The notes: generated by a model from the letters alone, not told the origin. 64,000 nucleotides of DNA from Eublepharis macularius (GCF_028583425.1 NC_072793.1:102285689-102349688), one strand, 5' to 3'; shown: positions 35,201-47,000, counted from the stretch's first letter. Numbers and translations: made by a program.

Positions 35201-35642
35201 CTATCCCAGAATGAACTGAATTATCTTACCAGTTGGGATTTAACAGTAATAAAAGCAATAAAATGAGTTCATAAAAACAGTGGCAACACAAAACAGCAGC
35301 AGTTACAATGAATAAAATAATGTATAGAGCAATTCAGAAAACAACAGCAAATCAAACCAATAAAAGAGCAAGTGATAATCTACCTCTCTGGGTTGTAAAA
35401 CCTTTTTGTGTCAGTGGGCATTTGACTGATTTGCATTTCAATGGGCTTTTATGTTTTAATTTTTTGTTTATGGAAACTATTTGGAGCTATCTTTGAAAAC
35501 TGGTTTTTAAAATTAATTGTTACTTTAGAAGGTACTGACATTCTCTCACTCAGTGTCTTGAGCCAGCAGGTACTAGACAGTGCTTCATGCTTACACTTGT
35601 TTCTTCTTTCAGGCTTTTTGGTTACCAACAATAGACGACTAG
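20173..35642 (+). CDS. WDR82: WD repeat-containing protein 82, exons 2-9 (partial)
   Basis: Eight coding exons at 20173-20270, 27588-27654, 27873-27972, 28193-28309, 31735-31890, 32287-32356, 32551-32693 and 35613-35642 join in frame with GT/AG sites and encode residues 54 (last base) to 313, ending IDD-stop as in human. The missing 161 coding bases equal the first 53 codons plus two bases, so only exon 1 is absent. The protein is a nuclear seven-bladed WD40 propeller. In other vertebrates it binds Ser5-phosphorylated RNA polymerase II CTD, recruits SETD1A/B for H3K4 methylation, and belongs to a PP1-PNUTS complex. WD signatures seen include [10 protein letters not shown] and [10 protein letters not shown]. 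Differences from human are conservative except Leu-to-Pro in exon 5. No stop or frameshift was found. let-7g lies in intron 2. Confidence 0.97.
22188..22335. repeat. Imperfect inverted repeat in WDR82 intron 2
   Basis: ACCTCTCTACAG...CTTCAGAGGGTTTGTTA on the left faces TAACAAGCCCTCTGAAG...CTGTAGAGAGAGGT on the right, giving arms of about 45-60 bp with gaps. It may be a MITE remnant. Confidence 0.5.
22555..23490 (+). repeat. Unnamed dispersed repeat, copy A
   Basis: This segment resembles 26495-27130 in the same order and orientation. Shared landmarks are GAATGAGT(G/A)AAATG, the TGTTATGAAAT/TGTTGTGAAAT block, TCAGATG(A/G)C with AAAATTAA, TTTCTCAAGTATT(T)GG, and AATTCCATAAAT(A/G)TGCC. The copies are heavily diverged. 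No coding capacity was recognised. Confidence 0.55.
23193..23285 (+). repeat. 93-bp exact direct repeat, first copy
   Basis: TCTCAGATGACAAAAATTAA through GGTATACTTAAAAGT occurs again without change at 23593-23685, exactly 400 bp downstream. This copy is part of dispersed repeat A. Confidence 0.9.
23493..23970 (+). repeat. CR1-like repeat interrupted by a nested insertion
   Basis: The outer repeat begins AACATAAGCAAAGCCATG, carries GGATCAGGCCAGTGGCCCAT and resumes after the insertion with GAGGCCAGGACACCAGAAGC to about 23970. The same family flanks the retroelement at 56445-60796. The insertion, about 23593-23746, consists of the second 93-bp copy, a short TATACCAAAG repeat and a tail reading GGGCGGTATATAAATTGAAT plus an AAATA run. 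Confidence 0.7.
24060..25141 (+). other. WDR82 intron 2, before let-7g
   Basis: Probably old repeat sequence: GTGGACCATACACT occurs near 24068 and 24669. I could not name the family. No gene seen apart from let-7g downstream. Confidence 0.35.
25142..25225 (+). ncRNA. MIRLET7G: let-7g microRNA precursor
   Basis: The 84-nt hairpin has the mature 5p strand TGAGGTAGTAGTTTGTACAG plus TT at 25146-25167 and the 3p strand CTGTACAGGCCACTGCCTTGC at 25203-25223, with the loop containing GATACCACCCGG. Only two or so bases outside the mature strands differ from the human hairpin as I recall it. let-7 represses LIN28, RAS, HMGA2 and other growth genes. It lies sense in WDR82 intron 2, as in mammals, so it is probably processed from the host intron, subject to LIN28 control. 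Confidence 0.97.
26218..26464 (-). repeat. tRNA-derived SINE (intronic family, full copy)
   Basis: On the - strand it shows an A-box-like GTAGTGGTTAAGAGTAC, a B-box GGGTTTGATTCCCC, the CAGCTGGGTGACCTTGGGTC body, GGTATATAAATCAAATG and a GTTGTTGTT tail. It is the most complete copy in the window. Confidence 0.8.
26495..27130 (+). repeat. Unnamed dispersed repeat, copy B
   Basis: Diverged counterpart of 22555-23490; see that entry for landmarks. It contains a short TA microsatellite near 26666. Confidence 0.55.
27588..27654 (+). CDS. WDR82: WDR82 exon 3
   Basis: 67 bp, phases 1 to 2, encoding [20 protein letters not shown] plus K and part of Arg109. Acceptor TTGCAG, donor GTAAGG. Confidence 0.95.
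27873..27972 (+). CDS. WDR82: WDR82 exon 4
   Basis: 100 bp encoding [20 protein letters not shown] through SPNCQ, including the TIRLWD end of a WD repeat. Ends in phase 0; donor GTAAGA. Confidence 0.96.
28193..28309 (+). CDS. WDR82: WDR82 exon 5
   Basis: 117 bp, 39 codons, residues 143-181, beginning [20 protein letters not shown]. The human protein has Leu where this reads Pro (codon 147). The donor GTGTGT is non-consensus at +3 but is a GT site. Confidence 0.95.
28585..28922 (+). repeat. CR1/L2-like LINE 3' end
   Basis: Contains AGGCACCAAGCCAAAACATT and TTTCTTTTTATCCAGGCTTT, matching the C-terminal coding tail of CR1/L2 LINEs, then a 3' region ending near AGGCAGCTTATATATCTAAA. Confidence 0.6.
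29127..29445 (+). mobile_element. Sauria-type tRNA SINE with target duplication
   Basis: TATACCATGCA at 29127-29137 is repeated at 29435-29445, flanking a SINE (29138-29434). It has an A-box region (CCCCGTGGCACAGAGTGGTA), a B-box (GAGTTTGATCC), the body phrases GCTCAAGGTTGACTCAGCC and GACTGGGGAAGGC, and CAAACCACCCCGTAAAAAGT. The end GTTACCTT fits the ACCTT tail of Sauria SINEs, a squamate family. Confidence 0.85.
29511..30646. mobile_element. hAT-like non-autonomous transposon
   Basis: TTCTTCAT at 29511-29518 and 30639-30646 form an 8-bp target duplication. The 1120-bp element between (29519-30638) begins TAGAGATGAGCA and its reverse complement begins TAGACATGGGCA. Subterminal GGTTC/GAACC-type motifs are frequent near the right end (about 30530-30625). 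There is no transposase frame. Confidence 0.85.
29819..30185 (+). repeat. 196-bp tandem duplication inside the hAT-like element
   Basis: GTAGCTGC(C/T)AGCAGAC at 29819 recurs at 30015. The segment through CAAATTTGGTGG is repeated with small indels, including changes in the G runs. Confidence 0.85.
30647..31734 (+). other. WDR82 intron 5, right part
   Basis: AT-rich, no recognised element. A C run (about 31711) precedes the acceptor CCACTTTAG at 31726-31734. Confidence 0.5.
31735..31890 (+). CDS. WDR82: WDR82 exon 6
   Basis: 156 bp, 52 codons, residues 182-233, starting [20 protein letters not shown]. Both ends phase 0; donor GTGAGC. A 31-bp direct repeat follows in the intron at about 31910-31966. 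Confidence 0.96.
32287..32356 (+). CDS. WDR82: WDR82 exon 7
   Basis: 70 bp encoding [20 protein letters not shown] and IMI plus one base of Gly257. Acceptor TTTGCAG, donor GTAAGA. Confidence 0.95.
32551..32693 (+). CDS. WDR82: WDR82 exon 8
   Basis: 143 bp encoding the [16 protein letters not shown] blade through FASACSNM. Acceptor TTCTGCAG, donor GTAAGT. Confidence 0.96.
32694..35612 (+). other. WDR82 intron 8
   Basis: 2.9 kb with no recognised gene. Some stretches (about 34430-35110) may be old LINE sequence but I cannot place them. It ends in the acceptor TTTCTTCTTTCAG. Confidence 0.5.
35613..35642 (+). CDS. WDR82: WDR82 exon 9, coding part
   Basis: Encodes AFWLPTIDD then TAG at 35640-35642, the expected C terminus. 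Confidence 0.96.
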   Translation, partial: AFWLPTIDD

Positions 35643-38600
35643 TTCTGGATTCATCACTTCTGCTGGACAATTTTTGCACCATGTGAACAGCAATGTACTT
35701 GTAAAGATCACAAAAGTATTGGAAATGCATTACTTTGAACACACTTCTCCAGCACGTCTCTATATCATACTGTAGACCAGACTCTTCATTACTGTCATGC
35801 AAGAGGAATTCTTTATTTGGCTGTGCACTGCTTCGTTGGAAAAAAAGGATTAAAGATTTGCCAGCATCTCAACTGTAGAAGGAACTCATTCCTGCTGAGC
35901 TCGTTGGCAGTGGTGCTCTAACATATTCTGATTTAGAGTTGCCACAACTGAAACATACTGATACGTCAGTTCTCTTTCCTAGTAACTGAATGTTACTGCT
36001 TCCTGTAAACTCCTGGAGCCCTGGGCTTGTTAATTCTTGCAGCATGCTCCCCAAAGCCAGAAATTTCAACAGTATCCATGTTGCTCATTCTTAAAGTGCC
36101 ATATTTACTTACGCAACTTTTAATCCATAATACAGGTTCTGGGGAAGACTTCTTTGGCTGTCTTTATGCAGTGAGGTTTGTATCTGCTTAACAAGATCAG
36201 TGCCGATGCTGCTGAATTTTGAGCTCCCGGAAGATCACATAGAATAGTTGCTCATTTGCCCATGGCATCATCTGGAACATACAAGACACTTGAAGTGTTT
36301 CGATGGGCAGTTCTAAGCAATAAAGCAGTCTTTCAGATGGAAAATGCTCTGAAACAGACTTACTAAAAATTTGTCCTTGTAACCTTCTTTCTGTGTAAAC
36401 TTTGCTGTTATTGTCAATAGGAGCAGGGGCAATCGTATTTTTTACTATTAGATATTAAAAAGTAATCTTTGGACCAATACAGTATTGTGGAATGAGTTGG
36501 GGGAGGGGGGGTTGCTTGTCTTTCAAACAACATTCTTCCTGTTCTTCAGCAGGTACAGGTTGTACTCACTCTGGCAACTTTTTCCTCTGAGATCTTTATC
36601 TTATTCAGTATCCAGTCATGTTGTTAGATTAAAGTTAGCTTGGTTCTTTTTTTCCCCCATCAAGACTTGAATGCAGAATCTCCAGTTGATGCAGTTGTTT
36701 TCTTCCTTGGATGTCTTTTGCAGAAGGAAGAGGTTAATATAAACAGTCTTTGTCTCCTTTCCAGGACACCAGAAGACATCATTAAATTTAGCTTTTAATA
36801 CTGTTTAATAACTTAGGGGCTAATGATACTGATGCTACAGTTGTTACTGTTTAAGCAAGAACAAGTGTAATGCTTTGTGCTCTAATAGGGTCCATCCCCC
36901 TTCAAGCCTCTGTGCTTACTGAGTTCTCCCCAGTATTCTCCTAAGGAACCTAGGCCTCTTGGGCTATACCCTGGCTTTCCAGAGATTCCTGCAGGCAGAA
37001 GCTATGGATAAATGAAGTATTTTTTCTGGCATTATTAATGTATATTGCATCATTCAGAGTGCCATGCCTAAGCTAGTATAAGGAATATGCCTGTTTGGGT
37101 TTGATCTGTCTAGTATTGTATATGGTGCAGTAGTATCTTGCTCTGCAGTGATAATCATATGCTGAATGTTTCCTGATTTTGCCAGGGAGGGAGCTCCAGC
37201 TAAGGAGCTTTGTCTCAGTTGCCTAGCTCCTTGCCTGCAGGCTTCTGCTACACCAGTTCTAAGTCCAAAAGAAAGAATAAGACTGTTGGATGCAACATCA
37301 AGACTCAAGATGAAATTATTCTTAGTTGTGAATGATCCTGAAAGTGATTCATTTTAAGGTGCTCCCTCAAGCTGGTGGTGTTCTTTCCTCTGGGCGATTA
37401 GGATCTTAACACTTTGCTATGTTTTGGTTATACCACCTTATTTTCTAAAATAATAGTTTTTTTCTTCAAGTAGATTGCCATTTTTTTGGAGCTAGTTATG
37501 GATGAAATGTATCTTTTACTGGGATTAGCTTCAAGAAAAGCAATTTTTTAGAAGAGAAACAATCCTTTAGAAAAGCATTGCTGGAAAATGCATGGTCTAC
37601 AGCTTATGCATCTTTAAGTTGCACATAGCATTTGGTGTACTTTAGTGTGGCCTTAACGCTTTCAGTCAAAAATAAATTACAGTATTAGATGTAATGGAGC
37701 ACTGCTAATTTTGTATAAAATGTGTAGTGTTTGTTGGATGTTTTCTTCACTGCTGTATACTTTCAAAGAGCAGAAGAAATTATTTTCACCATTTTTAAGA
37801 ATAAACATGAATTACTTTGCTGAAGAGGTTGCAAAAGTAAAGTTAGTGTTTTTGATGAAGATCTGAAAGCTGAGGCAGGGCTTCCAATGAACCAAGACCA
37901 TTTGGGCCTCAGAAACACAAAGTACTATCTTCTAATCTCAGTGTGGCCCCCTTATGTTCTCCAGCATTTCTTGATGTATTTACAGGCTGCAAATGTCCTA
38001 CTGGGTCACTAGGTAAGCTGAGTCCATGTTGATCAAACAATACTAGGCAAAAGTGGCTGACTCTAATGGTTTTTGCTTTTAATGTATAAGAATGAATGTT
38101 AGCCTCTTTCCAGGCTTCAGCATGAACTTTTATGCCATATCAACTTGTATTGGACTATAATTACATGTACTCTTTTCTGCTTGTTTACCATATCACAAAT
38201 TTTCATTTTTGAAAATGTATTTAAAGCTTTCTTATAAAATCTAAGGTAGAAGCATCTACTCCTGGGGAGTGGGGAGAATGCCCAATTGCCTTGTTCCAAA
38301 GTGTCCTTGAATACACAGATTCATAGGGAAAGCCATAGGAGTCTGCTTCTACCACTAAAAAAGAAACTAACAAGTAAAACTAGTCATACAAATAACATCT
38401 GTAGCAGCTGCAATTCTTTGGGATTGTGAACTAAGGTTGCAAATCTTATCCATGTTACTTAGAAGCAAGTGCATGGACTGAATTCTGAGTAAACCGGCAT
38501 AGGAGTGGGAAAATCTCATGCAAATGCAAATTTCAGAGATTACCTTGCCTAAAAATAAAAATATGTTAGTGAATTGTTGTGGCAAAAATGTCATAGTGAA

Positions 38601-38780
38601 CTACATTTTTTGTGGTTGTAAATGAAAATAAGGTTTTGTAGCTAGGCTTTCATAATGTTAAATTGTATTGATCTTGTACAGTGAGACTTCCTGTTTCAGC
38701 ATTCACAGATATAATGAAGGGAGGGGAGCAAGGCCAGCATTCTCTGAGGTCTTAAAATAAACTGGAAACCTTGAAAGCAT
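35643..38780 (+). other. WDR82: WDR82 3'UTR, end uncertain
   Basis: AATAAA occurs at 36319-36324, 37671-37676, 37800-37805 and 38756-38761. Mammalian WDR82 has a 3'UTR of roughly 3 kb, which favours the last site, but the true end cannot be set from sequence alone. Confidence 0.5.
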
Positions 38781-40690
38781 CTTTCATTCCATTTTATGAT
38801 TCATACAAGAACACTGTGATAGCTGGACAGTAAAGTTCAGCGTTATTGAACTGAATTGCTTATCAGTTGGGTTGAGGGGACCTATTCGGTTACTTACAGT
38901 CACAAACATTACATAGTTCTTAGAAATTTAAACTCTTGCCTAACTATTGAAACCAGTGGGGTTTCAAACTGTTTTTTTGGCTTGATTGTGGCCAGTTACA
39001 ATAGTGTAAGAATGGCAATATGTGTACAGTGCACTTTTATATAAAATTGAAATCTCTCAACCCTCCACTAGAATCAAATGTCTGAGTCAAAACTTAATGT
39101 TTTACTGGGAGAAGCTTTAGTTAAGATTATGGTTTAATGTACTCATTTCGAATGGAAAAAATAATTTGTCTATTTTGGCTAAAGTGCATCTTCAGTTATA
39201 AATTTTACAAATTGACTTGAAGGTTGAGGTGTGTTCCTTTGGTTATGATCCATTTTGACTTAATTATTGCTTGTATTAAACTCTCTATATAGCAAAAAAG
39301 TATACCTTAAAGGTGGATAGGATGGATTTTTTCTGTAATTAAAGATGGTAGGAGACTATAAGATGAATTTCTGGAGCATTTTGATGATTTTTTTTTAATT
39401 GTAATAAGATTAAAACCATAATAGGTGAATGTGAGATGCTTCAGTGCAATGAAGCCTTAGATGTAGGGATGGCTAGATTCATTTCTACCATACTGCTTCT
39501 GTGAGAATACAACTACCTGTTCCGGTGATGAGTGGATGGCATGACCCAACTTAAATGTTACCAGGGCTTACATGTTAGTGGTTTTATGTTACAAAACCAG
39601 CCGTTATGCTGAAACCATTTTAAATATGCAAGTGAGTTGTTACAAAGATACATAAACACAGAAGATAAGTCTAAAGACACTGTAGTACTCTCATGCCTGA
39701 AGTAAAATGTGTTCAAAATACAAGCCAAAATAAGGAATTGCCATGAGAAATGTTGTCCTCTGTAACTTCAACTTGCCATCTTGCAGCTAAGAGTTACTGA
39801 AATAGAAACATTTTTCTGAGTATTTCCTGTAGGTCTAAAGTCTGGTTCAGTTGTCTTTTAATGGCATCATATTGCACCTTTTTCTTACCTTAAGTTGAAA
39901 TTCTGAGTCTCAAGTTCTTAACCTGATAAGCAAATACAAAAGATTTCTAGCCAACAGCTTGTAAGGTACCTTAAGCGCTGCTATTAAAAGTTTAACCCCA
40001 GCTGAGGTCATGTTGGGGGAATGCCCTTGTGGTCTGATGGAATGATGGTCTGGCCAGGGCCCTAGACAGGTTTACTTCCTAGTGTCTTGTCCCACCATCA
40101 GGCAGGTTCATGAAGGAACTGGGAAGACTGGAGATGCTTTCTTAACCTCATTGTTGGATGGCTTTTGAAAACAACCCAAAAACTTTGACTCGCCTACTTT
40201 AAAAACTACTATAGTGACATTAGTTTCATTTCAAGCCTCTCTCCATGTGCACCAATTACAGTCCTCTGGTTGTAACCCCAATTAGGATAGTTTACTGGGC
40301 ATCTAAAGCCCATTCCTTTCCTAAAGAAGGAATGTTGGATGGTTCAGCAGGAGTTGCAAGGCCATTTTTCCCCTAGAGCATTTAACAGGATTTGAGTGAC
40401 AAACATTTTCCAAGGTTTTAACTTTTAAAATTTAATTATGAGTTTTAAACTGGCATTAAAGGAAAAGAGAATGATGTAAGCAGGGTATAAATGATGTAAA
40501 TAAAGGGAAAGACTACAACAATTTTAAATAAGGATAACAGTAGTCCCATGTGATTCTCCGCTATACTTATTAATTGTATCATATTCATATTGTATGAGAT
40601 AAATTAATTCTAGTAAATTTCACTAAAATAGTTGAGGGGAAAGCATGTTCTATCTTCTGACACAAAACAAACAACAGAAAAAAACCAGCA
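38781..40690. other. Intergenic stretch between convergent 3' ends
   Basis: No gene or named repeat was recognised. Part of it may be distal WDR82 3'UTR. Confidence 0.4.
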
Positions 40691-40710
40691 AAATGTCTCA
40701 AATACATCCT

Positions 40711-40716
40711 TTTATT
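40711..40716 (-). terminator. PPM1M: PPM1M poly(A) signal
   Basis: TTTATT on the + strand reads AATAAA on the - strand, about 165 bp after the PPM1M stop. Confidence 0.65.
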
Positions 40717-40881
40717 AGAAAAAAAAATATGTAATGGAAATTGGCAGCTGTCATGAGTGACGGCGTATGAAACTTCCCCATTCTGCCCTTATTGACTGAA
40801 CTTCTTCCAAGGAGCTATGTACCTGTGGATTCCATGACAGCAACAGCAATATTGTCCAAAATGCAGTGGAGTCGTTTTTGC

Positions 40882-41041
40882 TTAGAAACACAATCCTAGT
40901 TTTTCATCCTTGTTATGCAATGGAATTACAAACACAGAAATATCATCATAGGAAGCAGGGGTGTTGTTAGCCAGAGTCCAATAGTATCCATCCTTCCTTC
41001 CCCTTGCTTTCCATACCAAACACTTGGCCAGTTCTGAAAAC
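40882..41041 (-). CDS. PPM1M: PPM1M exon 10, last coding exon
   Basis: Begins with the last base of an Arg codon and encodes FSELAKCLVWKARG, then YDDISVFVIPLHNK and the stop TAA at 40882-40884. The aspartate pair completes the PP2C metal site. Acceptor TTTCCATAG. Confidence 0.93.
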
Positions 41042-44000
41042 CTATGGAAACAAGACAATGATTGTGCTGTCCTACTAAACAGTGACTGGCAGTCTTCGTG
41101 AGAGAGATGAAGTTTGATCTTACCTATTAAGTAGCTAAGCTTTGATGCTCTCTTCACAGGTCTGGCATAGTCTCTTACATACTAAGAAAAGCCAAGCCCT
41201 TCATCTAGTTAGATGTAGTTACAAACTCACTAGGCCCTGAACATGCCCTCCCTCCCCTGCTCCCTCAGACTGACCCCCTTTTCTAAATCCTTACAGAGTG
41301 CAAAAGCCACATAACACTTTCCAATAGATCAGTCAGATAATCACAGAACCTGCCCTGAACTTTAGCCAGTAAGGTAAGATGCAACACAAGAAGCTTTGCT
41401 GTTATCGTTCTTATCCATGGGGCAATTAGCATCATTATCAACAGATAATGTTTTCCATTGGCTCTACACATTTAATACCGTGAGAAAAGTAGAATTCTCA
41501 ACGGTAAGAAGATATATTTTAGCATACAGTTAGTACCAATGAACTAGAATGTAGGAATTACAACAAACCATCCTTTGAACGATGAATCTCAGAACTATTC
41601 CCATTTAATCATCAGAACCATGATATGTGAAACAATGACCAGTCATCAAAGTCTATTGTGGAAAGGAGACTGAGCTTCTGCTATCTTCGTTTTAAATAAA
41701 ACTGTTAGCTATACCTGTATGGGTCAGTTTTGTTTTCTTCAAGAAAGCGCCTGACCACTTGGGCCACATCTTCATTGGACAGAACATCCCAAAGTCCATC
41801 AGTTGCCATAATGAGGACATCATCTTCCTTAATATTTTGTACCATCAAGTCAAAAATTTCCACCTAGCCAGAATTAATGAAAGACATGAGTTCTTCTTAG
41901 TCATCCTTCCCAAACCATCAGGTACCTGCAATTTCTGTAGGAGGGATTAAAGACTTTATCCTATTGTGGACTCGTATCCACAATAGGATATGAGGGCTGT
42001 CTAATCTGGAGAGCCGGGTTTGATTGCCCACTCCTCCACTTGAAGCCAGCTGGGTGACCTTGGGATAGTCAGTTCTCTGGAGCTCTCTCAGCCCCACCCA
42101 CCTCACAGGGTGTTTTGTTGTGGGCAGGGGTCATTTTGTAGAAAAAGAGCTGCAGGAACTCTAGCATATGCCACACCCCTTGATCAGGCTGAAATAGCCG
42201 GGATTTGGCTGCTGCCAGACGGGGGAGTGTTCCCCCACCTGGCAGTGGCCCGATCAGAGACCTTTTGGCCCCAATCCAGGCCGAAACAGACCCAAAATGG
42301 CTCGAAATGGCCATTTTGGGCATGTTTTGGCCTGGATCTGGCCCCAAATGGCCCAGATCGGGTCAGTGCTGGGCAGGGGAGGGGTCCCCCACCAGGCACC
42401 AACACAATCCTGGTGGTTTTGGTCCTGATCCTGGCCAAAACAGGCCCCAAATGGCAAAAAACGGCCATTTGGGCCCGGATCAGGGCCAAAACAGCCAAGA
42501 GCAAGTCAGTGCCGGGCAGGGGAGGGTTCCCCCACCTGGCACCGACCCAATCCGGGCCGTTTTGGCCCAGATCTGGGCCTGAAAGGCCCAAAATGGCCAC
42601 TTTGGGCCATTTTCTGCTGGGTTTGGGGCCGAAATGGCTGGGATTGGGTCAGTGCCCCCTCCTGGCACCGACCCAGTCCCAGCCATTTCAGCTCTGATCC
42701 GGGCCGAAATGGGCCCCAAATGGCCATTTTCGGATGGTTTGGCCCCATTCTCACTGGGATCAGGGCTGGAACGGCCGGGATCGGGTCGGTGCCGGGCGGG
42801 GGAACCCTTCCCTTCCTGGCACTGACCCAATCCGGGCTGTTTTGGCCCTGATCCGGGCTCAAAAGGGCCCCTTTGGGCCCAGATCAGGGGCAAAACAAAT
42901 GGGTCCGGGTCACTGCCAGGCGGGGGAGGCTTCCCCCACCCAACACCGACCCGATCCGGGCCCATTCACCCCTGATCCAGGCCAAAATGGGCCCAAAATT
43001 GCCGGAAATGGCCATATATGTGGGTATAGAGTCTGACTGGACCTTTTTCAGTGCCTGGGTACCATTAGTGAAATACTCTGCCAGGCAAATTCACAATATG
43101 TATGAAATCTGAAAAATCTTAACATTGTCTCTTAGAATTAAAGTAAATAAAAAGCATTTAGTCTTTGAAGTAATAAAGACATGCAGGCAGCATCTTCCAG
43201 AAGTGCTAGCATTCAGGGAACAAAATTTCTCTGCTATGTAAGGTTACTGGTCCATCTTCATGGCCCAGTCAAACTCTATACCCACATATACTGCCTGTGC
43301 AGCTCATATATCAGTGTCTGCTGGGGGGGGGGGGGAATCAAGGTTTGCAAGTCATATGTGAGGCTCAGAATTAATATACAAATTAAGCACATTTATTGAT
43401 TTGCAGTGTTTTATTCTGAGCACAAAATATGAATACAAATACTCTTGCCTCTCTGCATTTGACTATAGGACACACAATGGATCCAAAATCAGAAAGTCAA
43501 GAGCTATGATCAAAACACAAACTCTGTATGCCAAAAATCCCCAAACCCAATCCCTAACACCTCTACAGCCAAGGGGTTCCAGGTTCTGGGAAAGACTTCT
43601 ACCTGAGACCCCAGAGAATAGCCGCCAACTAGAGCAGACTGGATGGCCCCAAAACCCAACACAGTATTTAGTGCCTTCAAATACTCAAGGTCAATCTTCC
43701 TTTGACTCCAGTTAGCAGTTGTGTAAATAACTTGTCCCATCGTTTCCCAGTTATTAAGAGCTACTCTCTTTGGCTCAGACCCAATGTGGTAGAATAGTGA
43801 CCCAGCAGAACTCTGGTGCAGCAGCACCCACGTTCTACTGATTTCCTACCTTGGGAAGACAGGAGAGGAAAGGCTTCACTTCAACAACTGTTTCAATTAC
43901 TTTCAACTGATGATCTCCCAGGCCTCGTGACACAGCCAGAGTGCCAAGTAACCGAGCCTAAAACCAATTGGAAAAAGGATGTGCCATCATGAAGAGCTGA

Positions 44001-47000
44001 ACTCTGGCACCAATCTCTTCAGTGGTGTCATTAAACATACAGTGCTGCTTGTCACTTAGATGGCTATTTTTTTTATCCCTCTGGCAAAATGAAACTCACT
44101 ATCCAATAGGTCTTCAAAATCTAAAAAGATCACTTCTACAAATGGCTTACTACTAGAGCAGTAACCTAGTAAGATATGTCCACTTGGTTATAAAGGACCG
44201 TGCCTGGCAGATAACCCAAATTCAAACTTCACAAGCAAATGTTTACATGGATAAGATCACTGGTCAAACTAGCCATTACAAGCATACCAGATTTGTGCTA
44301 AAGCTTACCTTTATGAATAGGAAGATATCTGGTGCAACAACAGCTCCATGTCCAACTGCAAAAGTGTTTTGGAGATGGAAGAACAAGCCCTATGCTAAAA
44401 AAAAGTGGCCTATACCCTACCACTGAGCTCAGCAAAGTTTGGAGCCTTCCACCTAAGGAGACTTAAGGAGCCTTTCTTCAATTTGTGACTTTCCCATGAG
44501 AGGAAGAGCCACTTATGTTTATATACTGTCTTGTAAAGGCCAATGGCTATATACAATAAATTTACCTACCTACCACTTAAATTGAAGGAAGGTTTCGGAT
44601 TTTGCAGATTAGAGTGGCAGTGTACAGTTGTGACAGACAGCACTTTTTAAAAGCTTAGAAGTGCTGTACAGCTAAAAGACTGTGAAGGGTTAATTCTTCA
44701 CAGAAACAGAGCTTTGAGTGACAGGCTACTCCAAGGAATCTGATTGGGTAGCATGAACCGAACAGAGAAAGACTTCTGAACTGGATACAGGGGAGAAGGG
44801 GGTCTGATTTCAGCCCTAGCTGAGAGGAATCAAGTACTGGTACTTTTGAGATTCAGTCGTGATGGAGAGCAGTTTAACACAGACAGGAGAACTGGGAGAA
44901 GGTTGGCAAGAAAGTTAGGAAGGGGATAGATAGTGAGAGGAGAATTTCCTTATCCAGTTGTGGGAAGTGGATTTAATATTTTATGTACCTTTATGTGCCT
45001 TCTATTACTGTTATGCACTTTCACTATTCTCAGGAGCTAATGTAGTATTTATAACGCAACTTGCAAGAAAATGAGACTTGAAACAAAAGACCAAAGCAGA
45101 ATGTATGTTATACATGTAGATCACTGTGAGAAGTAAGATCAATATACTGTGAAGCTTGCTGCCAGGTCGATTGTGCTTGATAAACACCTGCTTATGACTT
45201 GACAACTGTTCAGGACTTGATACAGAAATCCCTTTGTAAAGCTGCTTATTCAAAATGCTACAATGAAAGCTAGCTGAAAGCTAATTAGATTAGCAGAACC
45301 TTTCAAGGCTGAAAGGAAACCACAAAGCAGAGGAATGGGTGCTGAATGTAACTTCAAGCACATTCCTAGGGAAGGGAGAGCGCTTCCCTCCCACGGAACC
45401 CAGAGAAATGTTCTCCGCTTGAAACCCACAAGGTTGCCAAAAGCAACAGCGGGGCCCCTTTACTAACTGTCACATGGACCAAAGGAATAGGCATGAATGA
45501 AAAGCCTATGAAAGAGATGTGTGGAGAAAGGAAGGAAGATGTCCCTTCCAGAGAGAGACCCAGGAGGATAAGATAAGCAATGGCAATATTGTAATTGTGC
45601 TATTGACCTAAGTTGTTTCTTCCAATAAGAATACCCTTAGACACTTGTATCATGAGAGGTAGTCGCCCGCTTGAGCCAATGGGGGCCACTGTATTTTCTC
45701 AGCCAATAGAATAACAAATATTATAATTAACCAAAAGGTATTAATTGCTTTGTACTGCTATTGTAGCTTTGATGAGCGTTGGGCACAAGAGGACCTTTTA
45801 CTCTTTGTGTAACCAATATTCCTCCATCATTTAATAAACAGTTATAGATTGCTTCATCCGCAGGACTCCACATCTGTCTCTTATTATGATTGGCTAAAGG
45901 GACATTTGGGACACCAGTTGTGCCCAACACAGTCAAGCAGGGAGTTAGCTCTGAAGTGTGAAGAGATCCCTGGTCTGGTGTGGTTCAAAACTGCCTTTGG
46001 AAACTTTAAGGGTCAGTTAAAAACTCAAGACAAGTACTGGTGTTTCCAGAGTAGGGGTTTGGGTACTGGAAAGAGAGTACCAGCCATTTGGAAACAAAAA
46101 AAAAGAGAGAATACTCAAAGAAAGTGTACTAGAGTGTTTGGAAAAACACTAGAACTAAAACTTCTCAGCATAAAGACTTAAATAATTGTGAAGAGCTGAA
46201 GAAACCCTCATGAGTCTGAAATATAAGAACTAATGTCTATGCACATACTGATTTTACCTCAAGGGTATCTATATTCAGTTAGCTCAGAAATTTTCAACCA
46301 CTGATTTCATCTAACCTTTCCCCTTGATGTTAAATAAAATATTTTGTTATTTTTGAATTTTTTTAAAAAAACACCTCTAGTGCCACTTAAATTGTTGAAG
46401 TCAAGGGAGGCACATTGTAACAGTCCACTGTAAATAATGAAGCAAGGGCTTGTATTTTTATTTATGTCATTTACAGTCTGCCTTTCTCACGGAGACTCAA
46501 GGCAAATTACACAGTGTGAGATTAGTACAGTCAATATCAAGAACATTTCCATAAACAATGCCATAGGGTAAATAGATACAAGTTCACAAAGACATAGCAT
46601 TAGCAGGAATCCAATACAATATGGTGGTGAAGTCTATGGTTCCTAACTCAGTGGATCATCTGAGATTCCCACCCCACAATACAGCCCTCCTATCTGAGTA
46701 AAAAAGCCTTTGGAATAATTTGGTTTTGCATTGTTTGCGGAAAGTCAGGAGAGTGGGGGCTCTCTGGACCTCCTCAGGTAGGCCATTCCACAAGGTAGGG
46801 GCCACCACAGAGAAAGCCTGTGTATGGGCTGCTGTTGATTTCACCGATGTCCAGGGTGGCACCTGCAAGAGACCCTGTTAAGATGAGCAAAGCTGCCGTG
46901 GAGGGACATAGGGAGAGAGGTGGTCCCGTAGGTATGCCGGACCAAGGCCATGAAGAGCTTTGTAAGTGATAACCAATACCTTAAACTGAGCATGGTAACT

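Noticed and set aside
42110-42965. Overlapping long frames on both strands in the GC-rich region
   Set aside because: They arise from the repeated palindromic satellite units, with low-complexity Pro/Gly/Trp-rich translations in every frame.
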